From the NCBI GenBank assembly GCA_964304625.1, contig OZ199838.1, positions 14,198,001-14,262,000 on the forward strand: DNA of 64,000 bases. The letters are read 5' to 3'. Origin of the DNA: Kudoa neothunni (taxonomy: Eukaryota; Cnidaria). Under the pieces are notes generated by a model. The model was not told where the DNA came from and made no database searches. It saw only the letters and a list, made by a program, of their open reading frames with translations. The position numbers were made by a program, and so were the translations under genes. Shown here piece after piece: positions 22,579-34,518 of the stretch; position 1 is the first letter of the stretch; each line of letters begins with the position of its first letter.

Positions 22579-25500
22579 ATGGGTGTAGTGGAAAGTTTGC
22601 ATGTGGGTGATGTGTTCAATCCGAAATCGGGCCGTTTCATAATAAAAGGGAAAAATTACAATCTAAAAGATGTTGTTGATGTGTATAACTCCTTGGTTGA
22701 TGTAAGTTGGTTTGTGTATACACAAGTTGACCATCTTAAAATTTATTTCTCATAGAAAGTCACGTATTTTGAGAGAAAAGCGGCCGATTATCTCCATGAA
22801 AGAGACAGAAACTACAACGAAATTGAGCGTCTAAAAAGAGAGTTGGATCAATTGAAAAATGTGTTAACATTGGTAATTAGCGAACTGTACATAACTAAAC
22901 TCCGTTTTGAATGAAATTTCACATTATATTTTATTAATGTTAGAAAATCGACACCGAAGATCTCAGAGCTGAACAGGGGTCAAATGAGAACATTTTTTCC
23001 AATACAAATATTTTGTCTGCCGGTACCAAACGTTACGGTGTTTCTGGTGAAACTACGAAAAATGAGAAGAACCCTATAAAGTCCAAGAAAAGTATCGAGT
23101 ATTTTTTTCTTTCTTATAAAATATAAAATGATATAATAATTTTTGATAGATCCAAGAGAATTATCTCGAGAGCTTTATGGGAAAATGATTTCCTTGAACA
23201 TTTGGATAAAAGTCAAGTCACAGCTATAATCGACTGTATGCAACTAGTCACAGTGGAAGCTGGTAACTATGTTATCCGAGAAGGTGACACTGGAGATGGT
23301 TTCTATGTGATAAAGGGTAATTATTTCATCCAATAAACTTAAATATATATCTCAATCGTTGTATGAAATATTGAAAAAAATATTTCTAACGTATGGCGTT
23401 ATGTATGCTCAAGTATCAACAAGAACAATAAAATATTAAACAAAAAGTCATGAGTATAGTATTATTTTATGATGTAACCAACAAAGAGATTGCAATAACG
23501 TTTTCTCAATTTTTACAATTTGGTTAACATATGTGTTAATTGGTAGAGGGATTCCTGGAAGTTATTAAGGATTCCAAAAAAATCTCACAGAAGCCATTAA
23601 CCACAGGAATTCTATTCGGAGAGTTAGCTATTTTATATAACTGTAAGAGAACAGCTTCTGTCAAAGGTAACCACTCAAATATACCTGGAATTGTATTCCA
23701 TCTATTTTTTAGCCATAACAAATGCCTATTTGTATTTTATCAAAAGAGAAGTATATCAAACAGTCATGAAGTTGAATATGACTGAAAGACGAATGGAAAA
23801 TCTCGCGTTTTTAACGAGGTAATTTTATATTTTTTTGTATTTGTATTAGTCACAACTAAAAAAATCTAGTGTACCTGTGTTGGCAAAGTGTGATGATCTC
23901 ACATTGAAAAAAATCGTTGACGTTGTTGATGAGATTGTGTACAGCGATAACGAATATATTATCAGAGAGGGAGAAAAGGGAGATGCTTTTTTTATAATAA
24001 AGAACGGAAATGTAATCAGCATGATTCACAAATAGTTGTTGAATGATAAATTAAAACATTTTATGTTTATTTAAAAGGTCGATGTACTTAAAATGGAAAA
24101 CAATATAATGGGAAAAATAAGAACACTTGGAAAAGGTGACTACTTTGGGGAGAAAGCCCTACTAAAGTCAACCTAATATATTTAAACTAGATAGTTAATT
24201 ATGATTATAGAAATGATATTCGATCCGCCAGTATTTTAGCTGTGGGAGAAGTTACGTGTTTATCTATTGAAAGAGAGTGATTCTCTTGTCTTATTGAAAT
24301 CGAATGATGCAATGTTATTTTGATTTTTAGAGTTTTCTTACGTATTGCTGGAAATCTATTAGAAGCTATGGAGAAGGACTATGTGAAAAGTGTTATTCGT
24401 CAATCAAAGTACCCACTTACTCGTGATTCAATGCAATACTAGCATTATTATTTAGTTATAAGATTGATAATTATTTTTCAAAAATCAGCCTATCTACATT
24501 GTTAGAGTTCTCTAAATTTCAGCTTATTTCAACTCTTGGTAGAGGTGCTTTCGGAAAAGTTGAGCTGGTAATTTTGTTTTATGTAAAATCAGTAAAAATA
24601 ATATTTCTAGGTCGAATACATCGATGATAAAAAACGATACGCTTTGAAACGGATGGATAAAGCACACATTGTAAAAACCAAACAACAAGAACACATTAAC
24701 AACGAACGAGATTTCCTCGCTCAATCTGACTCTCCTTTTATTATAAAGTAACTAGTTACATGATTGAAATAACTTATTGATGAGTTTGTCTTATGTGTAG
24801 ATTGTATCAGACCTATAAAGACTCAAAAAATGTGTATCTTTTATTGGAAGCTTGCCTTGGTGGAGATCTGTTCACTATTTTACATACGGTGTAATGAAAT
24901 TTGTCTGGTCATAAAATATACAACTTAAACTCATATTTAGGGAAAGGTTCGAGTCGAAGGCAGCTCGATTCTATGTCGGTTGCGTTATAGAAGCTTTGGA
25001 CTACATCCATAGCAGGGGCTTTGTTTATCGTGATTTGAAAGTAGTTATCTCCAACTTATGAATAACAATATTTATTCTTGATACATTTAGCCAGAAAATA
25101 TGATTCTCACACAGAGCGGCTATATTAAAATGGTAAATACAAATCAAAAAATTCAACTAAAACAACCTATAATTAAATAGGTAGACTTTGGGTTCACTAA
25201 AAGAGTATCTGGTGGTGAGAAAACATTCACTTTTTGTGGTACTCCAGAATATGTTGCCCCAGAAGTCATCCTTAGCAAAGTAATCCCTAACTTGTCACTT
25301 TATCCCAATAAACACAACCTTCAATTATCCAACCACTTAGGGCCATGACAAATCAGCGGATTATTGGTCTCTAGGTATCTTGGTATTTGAATTGATCAAT
25401 GGGAGGTATTTTTTGCATTGATTCACTGTCATTTCACCCCAACTCGAAAATATATAAATTTATTTATTTATTGGTTTTAGCCCCCCATTTACAAGCAATG

Positions 25501-26014
25501 ATTCAATGACCACATATCGTCTCATTCTCAAAGGTATCGACAGCGTGAGTTTCTCAAAAAAACTGTCAAAATATGCTGCCAATCTTGTAAAAGCTCTGTG
25601 CAAGTACTTATAAAGTTCTGCTGATAAAATACTTTTGTTTAATTTGATCTCTATTTAAAAAAGTGTATTATCATATAAACGCAACTAAATTTAGGGAAAA
25701 CCCTGCTGAACGATTAGGAAATCAAAAAGAAGGAATTGATGCAATACGCAAGCATAGGTAGCACTCGATTCCTTCTGTACTAACAAAATCTATGAATCTC
25801 TAAATTACAATTAGATGGTTTGAAGGATTCCATTGGAATGGACTACAAAATAGAACCCTCTCACCACCACTAATACCCAAGGTAGATCAATTTTTTAATA
25901 CCACCTATAACGACTTTAAAGGTTAAAAAACATCAATTATCCAACGAATCATCAATGTTATCATTCGTCCATGGTGCAGAAGATATGGGCATTGGTTGGG
26001 ATGACCTTTTTTAA
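22579..26014 (+). CDS. PRKG: cGMP-dependent protein kinase
   Basis: Serine/threonine kinase released from self-inhibition by cGMP. About 21 exons, among them 22579-22701, 22756-22872, 22944-23098, 23150-23316, 23547-23666, 23713-23818, 23870-24011, 24078-24166, 24211-24276, 24331-24408, 24508-24567, 24611-24747, and on to 25922-26014; about 700 residues (human PKG1 671). Order: coiled coil rich in E/L/K (residues ~42-80), pseudosubstrate-like KRYGVSGE, two cyclic-nucleotide domains ([16 protein letters not shown] and [16 protein letters not shown], with R-T and R-S at the cGMP-selecting site), then an AGC kinase: [46 protein letters not shown], and the closing GIGWDDLF. Phases agree except between 24408 and 24508, where a small linker exon or another border is missing from my model. 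The start may lie further upstream. Confidence 0.95.
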
Positions 26015-29000
26015 TGACTTATATCGCAATTTAGTATCACCATATAGTTGAAATGTAACAAACTCCAATTTATTCCCAATAATTTTATTTTATCCTTTTT
26101 TAACACCCAATTATGTGTAAGGAGAATCCCCATTTCGACATAATTTACTAACACAAAATCCTCAATTGTCCATAGATGTGTGCATAGTTATTTTCAAATT
26201 TTTATTCATTTTTGACTTTAATTATATTTTATGTTAAAAATATTGTAAACTTTTATTTCAATAATGATGTTAATTTTTTTTATCATCTGCATAAATTTTA
26301 GATATGTGTAAAAATGTGCATTGATTTTATAAATTAATTAAAATTATTTGTTGATATATAATTTATTAATTTAACTACAGTGAATTGCGTTTATTTCACA
26401 TTTCTATATTACGCACTTGTACAGTAACTAGAGCAATTTAAGCTTAATCAAGACAAAAATACGTTATTTAAGTTAAGTAGTATCTGATAAATACTATTGA
26501 AAAAATAGATAGATATATTTTTGGTATTTTATAACAAATCATTGTTTATGGAACACATAAATGAAGTTTATTTCTTAGAAGATATTTTATAGAATAATTT
26601 CTATAGTTAAATAAAAATTGTTGACTAAATAAAGGTATTGATTTGCCAACCGATTTTTTTAAAAAACAATGAAAAAGTTAAACCAAGTATAATCTTTGTA
26701 TAATTTATTAACAACCTAGGCGAAATAGTTCTGGGCTATAAGATTTTTGAAAGAGTTTAAAAATGAATATTTTGCCTAATACTATAAAGTTTTTTTTGTA
26801 TGAAACAATGACTGAAATTATATAAAAGATATAATTCAAAAAGGAAACGATTAAAGAGAGAATCCACTAGTGTGGATGTTGAATTTGCGATTCAATAGTT
26901 TAAACATATCTCAGGTATCATGAAAGATTTTGATTATAAAAATTGATTCATCGTATGAACTGACTAAAGTTAGAATTCAGAGAATGCACATACGTGTATT
27001 TATTATTTATAAAAAAAATTAAAGTTATGCTTCAATTTTTGCACCAAACGAAAAAGAAATTCATTTTATCTATAAATTTTAGACACGAATCCAAATATAT
27101 ATATATATATTCATGAGTTTCGTATGGAGCAATTAAACTTTTGGGACATCGAAATTATTAGTCTGATAAATTTTATACTAGTAATAAATAAATCCTTACG
27201 AAAAAAAATAATAAATATTCCTCATTATTTACATTATAATATTGATAATTTTTCCGTTTTTAAATTATATATCATATCCGAATCGCTCTATTTTGTGTTG
27301 GAACCTATACACTCAATATCAAAGTCTCTAAAAATTGTCAACGTGTTTAATACGCGTAATGCGTGGTATCAACCGATTGAAACCTCAAAATAGCGTGATT
27401 AATATTACGATCTTATAACTGATAAAATGTTTTGAATTCATAATTCAAAAAGCGTTTTAATCTCTTCTTTATTTTACATAAACACACGAAAAATAAAACT
27501 AAACGAGAGTTTAAGTTTAATCTAAGATCTAACTTATAATGATTTATGAGTTGCCGCTTGCCATTTGTACATTTATATTTAAAAGGTCTATTGCATTTTA
27601 TGCAAACAATAAAGTCTATTTTGGAGGTTTCATCTCCATTTTTAATAAATATGGATTGAAAATAGCCTTATTCCTTTGACCTCGTTCTAAACTTCTTCCG
27701 CAAGGTAAAGATCTCGATTATTTAAACTTTATCTAATATCATCAATATTCCAGGAGAACAACTCAACATAGAGGTTTAAAAATGAGAGTACCGAGTAGTC
27801 TCGATACTTAAATTTTCGAGGTTGATGTGATAATCCGAATTTTGTTTCAGATTATCTAAAACGATGTACATCTACATCTGCTACATATATAAAAACTAAG
27901 GCAATTTTCTTTTAATTGTGTAAAAATCGGGAATATTCTGCATCGAAAAATTTCATAAAATCATTCAGAAAGTACATTAATCTTTTCAATTAACCCGTCT
28001 AGGTTTATATATAGATTATACATTTTATAAATAAAAAAAACTTAAATTCTAATAAGCACAATAGCAAAATACTAAAAAAAGTCAATTTGAATCAAAGTAA
28101 TGAGGTAAACTATGCAATGTATACAGGTAATAAAATTACTCAAATGCTATATTGATGGCGTTTTTTTATTTTTTAAAATTACCTTAACTCAAAATGAATT
28201 ATTAAATATATTATTTGATAATCATTTTTTTCTACAAATTTTATTTTTCATCAACTCATAAAGCTGATTGTATGGTCACTGTAAAAATTTAAGTATAAAA
28301 TTTTACCAATAAAACTATTACAACTATTTTTGTAATACAAATAAATCAACAAAAAAAATATATAAACTAGAAAAGTATTAATCAACTGTAATGATTCTTT
28401 TTAAAAATGTATACTCGATAGATAAAAAATGATAGAGAAAATAATTTATCATAAGATGTGTAGAAAATTATTTGAACGGTTTTGAGTCGTAATTTTGATA
28501 ACGAAACATTACATAAAATATTTTAAAACTAATAACTAACTTAGTAATTAAAATATATATACAATAAATGAGTTTTTATTGCCTTTTGGAAACTTAACGA
28601 AGATTTCGCGTGTGCCCATGGTGTTATATTCGGGATTTTGTACCAATATTAAATGTTATCATAATTGGCTGAATACTTCTTCTAAGTATTTTTTATTATT
28701 ATAAACACTCGTGAAAGAATTGAAAGAAAAAGATGCGTAGAGGGTGTTTTTTAGGTGCCACATCCTATTTTATTTATTACCTTTACTTGAAAGATTACTC
28801 ATGTCTTCCAATCTTAATAAGAAATTGTTAATATTGCCTCGCTAACTATGAAATAGACATCAATTTTTAAATAATTTATGTAAAATTTTTACAGCAAACA
28901 GAGTACAGTTATAATTAAAGGAATCCCAGACATTATTTCGACCCTACGACTCAATATACATAATCCTCAATATGGTACTTTAAATCTCGATTTTTAAAAC

Positions 29001-29601
29001 CATAATCTGAACGTTCCACCCAAATTTGGATTAGCGCAAGCGCACGTAAATTCCAGGATTAAACTGCAACTCTTGTTTGCGAGAAAGCATCTATCTCTTT
29101 TAGTTAATTGTATCCTGAAGACATTGTTAAATTTTATACAGTACAAAGTATCAACAAATCAGTCAAAAAAATAGTTTATAATATTCGAAAATTATAAAGA
29201 GCCATTATAATCATTTCCCGCTAAATGTCATAAATTATACCTAATATTGATAATTTAAATATTTAAAAGCTACAGCTAAACATTAACAAAACCATCTGCA
29301 GAAGTAGAGTAACGAGTCGATATAAAACTAAACGTTATTTCAAATAATACCGCATGCGCAATTCAAAATAAGGTCTTCTCGCAACCTAGCACATGCGATT
29401 ATTTTCGCCACATGTTTGTTATTTATATTTAGGTTTAAATTTTGTTAGATATCTTTTAGTTGAAAATTTGTTTTACTGACTCACCCCTAAGTTTGTCCGT
29501 TTTGCGTTTCTGTTCCACTACCAATCTACTTTCTTTGAGCAATGGTAAATTATTCGTTGTTAACTTATTAACAATATTTGTGTACAGAGAAAAATGATAA
29601 T
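26015..29601. other. gene-poor AT-rich interval
   Basis: Very AT-rich, with a short (AT)n run near 27099-27110. An ATG-started 89-codon frame at 27124-27393 has the composition of random AT-rich DNA and no domain, so it is not called. No element ends or RNA genes seen. Confidence 0.45.
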
Positions 29602-29928
29602 ATGGGCCCGAAGAATGTGAATTACTGCGTAAAACGAACTAGAGGAAATTTCCTTCCAATATATGGCGATTTCAATCGTAATGATGAGTTGTACACTATC
29701 AAAGTGAAAAAAATCGAAGGAGATATTGAAGTGTGGACCATAATTTTTATTTTTCACGCCATTTTAATTATAAAATTTGTGAATTTTTTTTAGGAATTTG
29801 TTAATGATGTTCAAGCAGAGTTTCCGGTGTGCAGAGTTGTTTCACTGTCTCCCATTTCCAAACATGTTGTGTTTAAACGAATAGATAAAATGGAACTGAT
29901 TAAATTTTGTATGGACAGAAATTTTTGA
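29602..29928 (+). CDS. MRPL49: Mitochondrial ribosomal protein mL49
   Basis: Protein of the large mitochondrial ribosomal subunit, related to peptidyl-release-factor-like folds by descent of the family. Exons 29602-29730 and 29794-29928 join in phase 0 over a 63-nt intron; about 87 residues. Seen: YCVKRTRGNFLPIYGDF, matching human FVVRRTRTGNLPVYTD, then IKVKKIEGDIE|EFVNDVQAEF and a closing KMELIKFCMDRNF. The ATG at 29602 starts just before the conserved domain and gives no mitochondrial presequence; a CAG acceptor at 29585-29587 makes an upstream first exon likely, but I could not find it. The domain assignment is firm, the start is not. Confidence 0.82.
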
Positions 29929-30670
29929 TTTGTTTATTTGATGTCTTTTGTATTTTGTTGGAGGTTATTAATTTTATTTAAATATCTAAAAAAAGTGTTT
30001 ATTACAAATGAATTTCAATATTTTCTTCTCTGTATATTTAAAATGTTAGACTGAAGTTTTTCATTTATATGAATTCTCACCAATAGGAATTAAAAGCAAG
30101 GATAGTCTTGCTTTTAAAACTTACGATCAGCACTTTTATTGACTGAAACATACGAAATTATTTTCCCTACATCTCTTAAATCCGATCAATATATACCTCG
30201 GTATTATATAATTTTTGTGGCTTAATTTTCAGTTTTATGACAGTTAATGATCAAAATAATTTCAAAAAATTATTATTACTGATTAAGCACGATGATTAGA
30301 TATATTCTAAAGTTTTTGGATGTATTTAAACATAAAATAACAGAAATCGTTGTCTTCGAAATTATATATTTTTTTCATTAGGTAATCCGACCATTACCTT
30401 CCTAGAAAAGATTGTAGAAATATTTTAGCGAATTATTGAAGCAAATAAGCAGATTAATTTAGTAATGTATTTAGATCACAACAATATAACGAGGTCAACC
30501 TTAATTATAAAGTATCTTAGTTTTCTAAATATAGTCTGAAATTAGATTTCCCAAAAATTAAGATAATGTATTCCTTATAATTAGAGCATATAATTTTCGA
30601 TTAAAATCGACGAATTTATAAACAAAATCGACATTTATTTTCTTCGGGACTTATAGGGTTTAATGACATT
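29929..30670. other. gene-free interval
   Basis: No coding or structural RNA signal seen between mL49 and the decayed hAT transposase. Confidence 0.4.
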
Positions 30671-31861
30671 TAAACATATGGCGAGAAAAAAAGACAATTG
30701 GTTAGATTTTTGGACGAATGGTCGTTTCTTGAAATAATTGACAAAGTTTCGATTTGCAAATACTGCAAAGTTAACCTTCCAGCACAACATAATAGAATAC
30801 AGGAGCATTCAGTTTCAAAAAAACATAATTCATTGATTAATTTGTCAAACATACGTTTCCGTTACCTAATTCGTTTTATAGAGATAGAAATGATGATCAC
30901 TCGTTGGATTAAAAAGGGGTATTTATGTTGGATTCCACGATTTTACATGAATACAACTCAATGATTATTTCTAACCATATTTCTCAAGTGATGACAGAAT
31001 ATAAATTCGACTGGAACAATTGTTTGGCTATAATATCTAACTCAGAGTCATATATGATAAAATATTACAAAAATATTTCATCTTCCAATTCAAAAAACTA
31101 TCAAAGGCATATTTCCTCATGTAAGATTTGTTTGCACGAAATTTTCGACACGTCTTTCAAAAACAGACGTGCTACGAAGGTTGTTACGTATCATCTAGAA
31201 AAACATTATATTGAATATTTAAAAGAAATACCCACTGTAAATGATTGCAGATGGTATAGTCTCTATAATTGTGTTAATGAAGTGTTAAATTATATTTTTG
31301 CCGATATCGACTTCTTGGTTGATAATGAAATGACTTTTTCAAGTGTATTCGAATGGATATCGTCAACGTTCCAAATTTATAAAACTTCAATAATATTATC
31401 TCAAGATCAAACCCTTTCTGAATGGAATGTTAAGGAGAGAAAAGCCAACACAATTATGTTGAATTTGTTTATTGATAAATTAATATTGAATCTCAATGAG
31501 ATAATATGAAAAAAAAACGTACGATTGCTTCCCATCTTCAACGTTAATGGAGACTGTCAAGAACCTTGATACAGCCAAAAACATGAATTTAAAATTAATA
31601 AACGTTCAACTTCAATTATTATCCCCCTTAAATGAAATAGATGTGAATGATGATTCACACTTTCGGATCAACAAGAGAAGATTATTCCCAGTGTTATCAA
31701 AAATAGCTCTGGATATTTTATCAATTCCTACTTCTTCAATCGTTGTTGAAATCAGCTTTTCAGGAACGAGCCATTTATTCACACAATATGGATCTTCACT
31801 CTCAAAAGAAAAGTGCTCAATTATCATGCAGCTATATTACAATGGAGACTTTAAATATTAA
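30671..31861 (+). pseudogene. hAT transposase, decayed
   Basis: Three open pieces in changing frames read as one hAT transposase in order. The first (30698-30964) has a BED-type finger, CKYC...H...H, within SICKYCKVNLPAQHNR and EHSVSKKHN. The middle piece (30925-31509) has WNNCLAIISNSESYM, at the place where the family has its second catalytic aspartate, and VNDCRWYSLYNCV, the family's TRW-type motif. The last (31547-31861) carries the dimerisation domain: FPVLSKIALDILSIPTSS, then VEISFSGTSHLF. Frame changes and an in-frame stop after LNEII show it is broken. No terminal repeats were found. Confidence 0.8.
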
Positions 31862-34518
31862 TAATTGATGTAATTAGTCATATTTTATTTATTTTCATAA
31901 TTATATTATTTTCTATCAGAGTTATTAATTTTCGTTATAATAAGATAATATTTTTGATATTTATCTAATTAAAGATGGATTTTTTTTAACAAGTCTACGT
32001 CCAAATAAACGATTTACATCATTTACGTAATTTAAATGATTTAATTTTCGACAATCAGTTAATTTATACACTAGATGTGAGTACTTTTCAACAAACCTCT
32101 ACATGGTAACACTAATCCTTTTTATGTGAAAAAACGTCGATTTCAATCGAAGATTTTAGTAAAAATTAGCGTCGAAAATTACACGCTCTACTTATAATCA
32201 AAATGGATTTTTTAAGGTGTTAAAAAGATTTTTTTATCCAAATAAAGAAACTAGTTAAATGAGACGTAGAAATAGAAAAAAAATCAAGCTTTCAATTTAA
32301 GAATAAATAGCCCATGCAAAATATTAATAAACATTCTAGATCATGTATTATTTAATCAATGACTGATTCTTAATTTAAGATAGAATTGATGAAAAGTAAT
32401 TTGTTTCAAGGTGATAAAGTTAGCCATGATATAATTGCATTTCTTGAATGGATTGAACAATTTAAGACAATACACATTTATAATAAAAAAATTGTAACCT
32501 CCGATAAAATTTAATTTTTATGAAAAAATTATCAGTGTATCTATGAAACAAGAATCATATCAAAATTAAGGATTTGTAAGAATTAATAACAAAGCGTTAA
32601 TAACTGTTTATTATTATTCGTAGTATATGTTGTTGAAACTTTACTACGGTAAAAATGTAAAAACAAGTTCCAGTGCTGGTTATTAATTTTTAAAAAATTC
32701 ATCGCACGAGAATAGCCAATTCGTCAACGGAATTATCAGGTACTTGAGACAGTCACATGTACGAAATAATCGTAAAACACGCGTATATAGAAGAGGGTGA
32801 GTTTAAAATTTCGTTTCTACTGGAATTTTGCAATGAAGAGGATTTTTCAATCGTTTCCAAAAATTAAACAGCCATACCTTGAAAAAGATTGCTTAAGTTT
32901 ATTATTATTATTATTATTATTCTATAATAATAATAATCATCATCACGAACTATATCAGCTTTATTGGATCTAAGATTTTAGAATAACTTTTTGTCATTAA
33001 TGTTAGACAAATTATGTACTAACATTACTTGAGACGTTTTGTGAGGTTACCAATGAAGTAATTTCAAAGTTAATAGTTAATGCGGGAAAAAATAATCCTT
33101 TGAATAAATAGTAAATACGTGGGCGCAGCCCACTATTTATTTTACTTCATTTTATATTGGAATCGTATTATAAACATAAATGATATGTTAATATGATTTC
33201 ATTAGAAAAAAGTTATATCAATTCTTGATTGAAAATCCGCTTCGTTTCCATTTTTCCTGTTATTGCAATCGAGCGATAAAAAAACTCACCAGAAGAACTT
33301 GAATAATTATTTTAGTTTATTACAGCAACCAGTATATTTATCTGCATAGGGAATTGAAGATAAGCTATTTCGTGACGTGTAACCCTTCTTCTGGCCGAAT
33401 GTATCATGTGGAAAATAAGAATACGTGTTATAAAAGTATAATTCTTCTATTGAAGAAAATTTTAGAAATAATATCTAATATAAAGCAAAATTGAATGCAA
33501 AGCCACACTGAAGGCATTCAATATGAATATTTAATGGGTCAACAGAGTGGAGGCGATCTCCTATGAGAGTTAATTGTTATAGAGAGAATTTATAAACTGT
33601 TAAACTACTGAAACCTCTGCTGATTTGAGGTATTTGTTTCATTATTTAGCGTGTTCTTTGTCGAAAATTTGGTTTTAGAATTAAATGTTTGATAAGGTTA
33701 TCCAACGACTAAATGGAAGCCATTTTGACGTTTACTTAATTACTTGGAAATATTTTGTTGGATTATATAGTTTATTATTCTAAGAAATTTAACCAGTTCT
33801 AAAATATACTTCAAGCTATTTATTCAGATGAAAAGTTTAGTTTGAGTCATTTAAAAATTAACATTATTTGATGGACATTGTTTATAGAATTAAAAATTTA
33901 TGTCTCTAGAGACACATGGAGTGAATGAAATAACGATGATACCTCATTAAATAAAGATATCTGTATTTGACGAGGTTGAATGAAAGAAGCAATTTTTAGA
34001 CTTTAATGACACGATAAAACTCTCTTGTCATAAACAGAAGTTTTTACAACGAGCCAATTGTACAGGCGACAAAAACTATAGAGCTTCAGCTGAGTTGAAA
34101 AATGAAATTTTTAAACAGTTGTCAGTAGATTGTAATTAATGGATTGGGGGTATGGTAATTATTGCGACTAATCTTACCTCAGGTTAGTTACCCACACAAT
34201 GATTGAGTCTCAGTCAAAAGTCATATAATAGACATTTACCGCTTAACTTTCTAGGGAATTTAATTAAGCCACACTGGGATACTGCCTTTGTATTTTGGTT
34301 CAGTGAAAACCAAAAGGATCTGTTGTCAGCAGCCAAGGGACTTGTATAAATACTAGTCGCGCTCAGATGAGACACATTTCCAGTAACTACCTCTTGAGGG
34401 TTGGCTACATAATCAATTCTGTCTCTGAACACTTTCCATCTCAACCATACCCAGTAATAATATTGTCATGGGAGATTGTATTTGCAGATAACCTGGTTAA
34501 CATTTCCAACAGGTGAAT
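31862..34518. other. gene-free interval upstream of EBF/COE
   Basis: No coding region recognised apart from a simple repeat at 32899-32948. The part nearest 34519 must hold EBF promoter and 5' UTR sequence; no motif can be assigned with confidence. Confidence 0.4.
32899..32948. repeat. (TTA)n microsatellite running into its inverse
   Basis: A run of TTA units is followed at about 32921 by TAATAATAATAAT and then CATCATC. The two halves are near complements, so it can fold back on itself. Confidence 0.75.

Noticed and set aside
27124-27393. 89-codon ATG frame after PKG
   Set aside because: Rich in Ile, Asn, Lys and Phe as expected of random AT-rich DNA, no domain, no splice context, isolated in a gene-poor stretch.
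32899-32948. CRISPR-like or tandem regulatory array
   Set aside because: Simple trinucleotide repeat without spacers; the window is eukaryotic.
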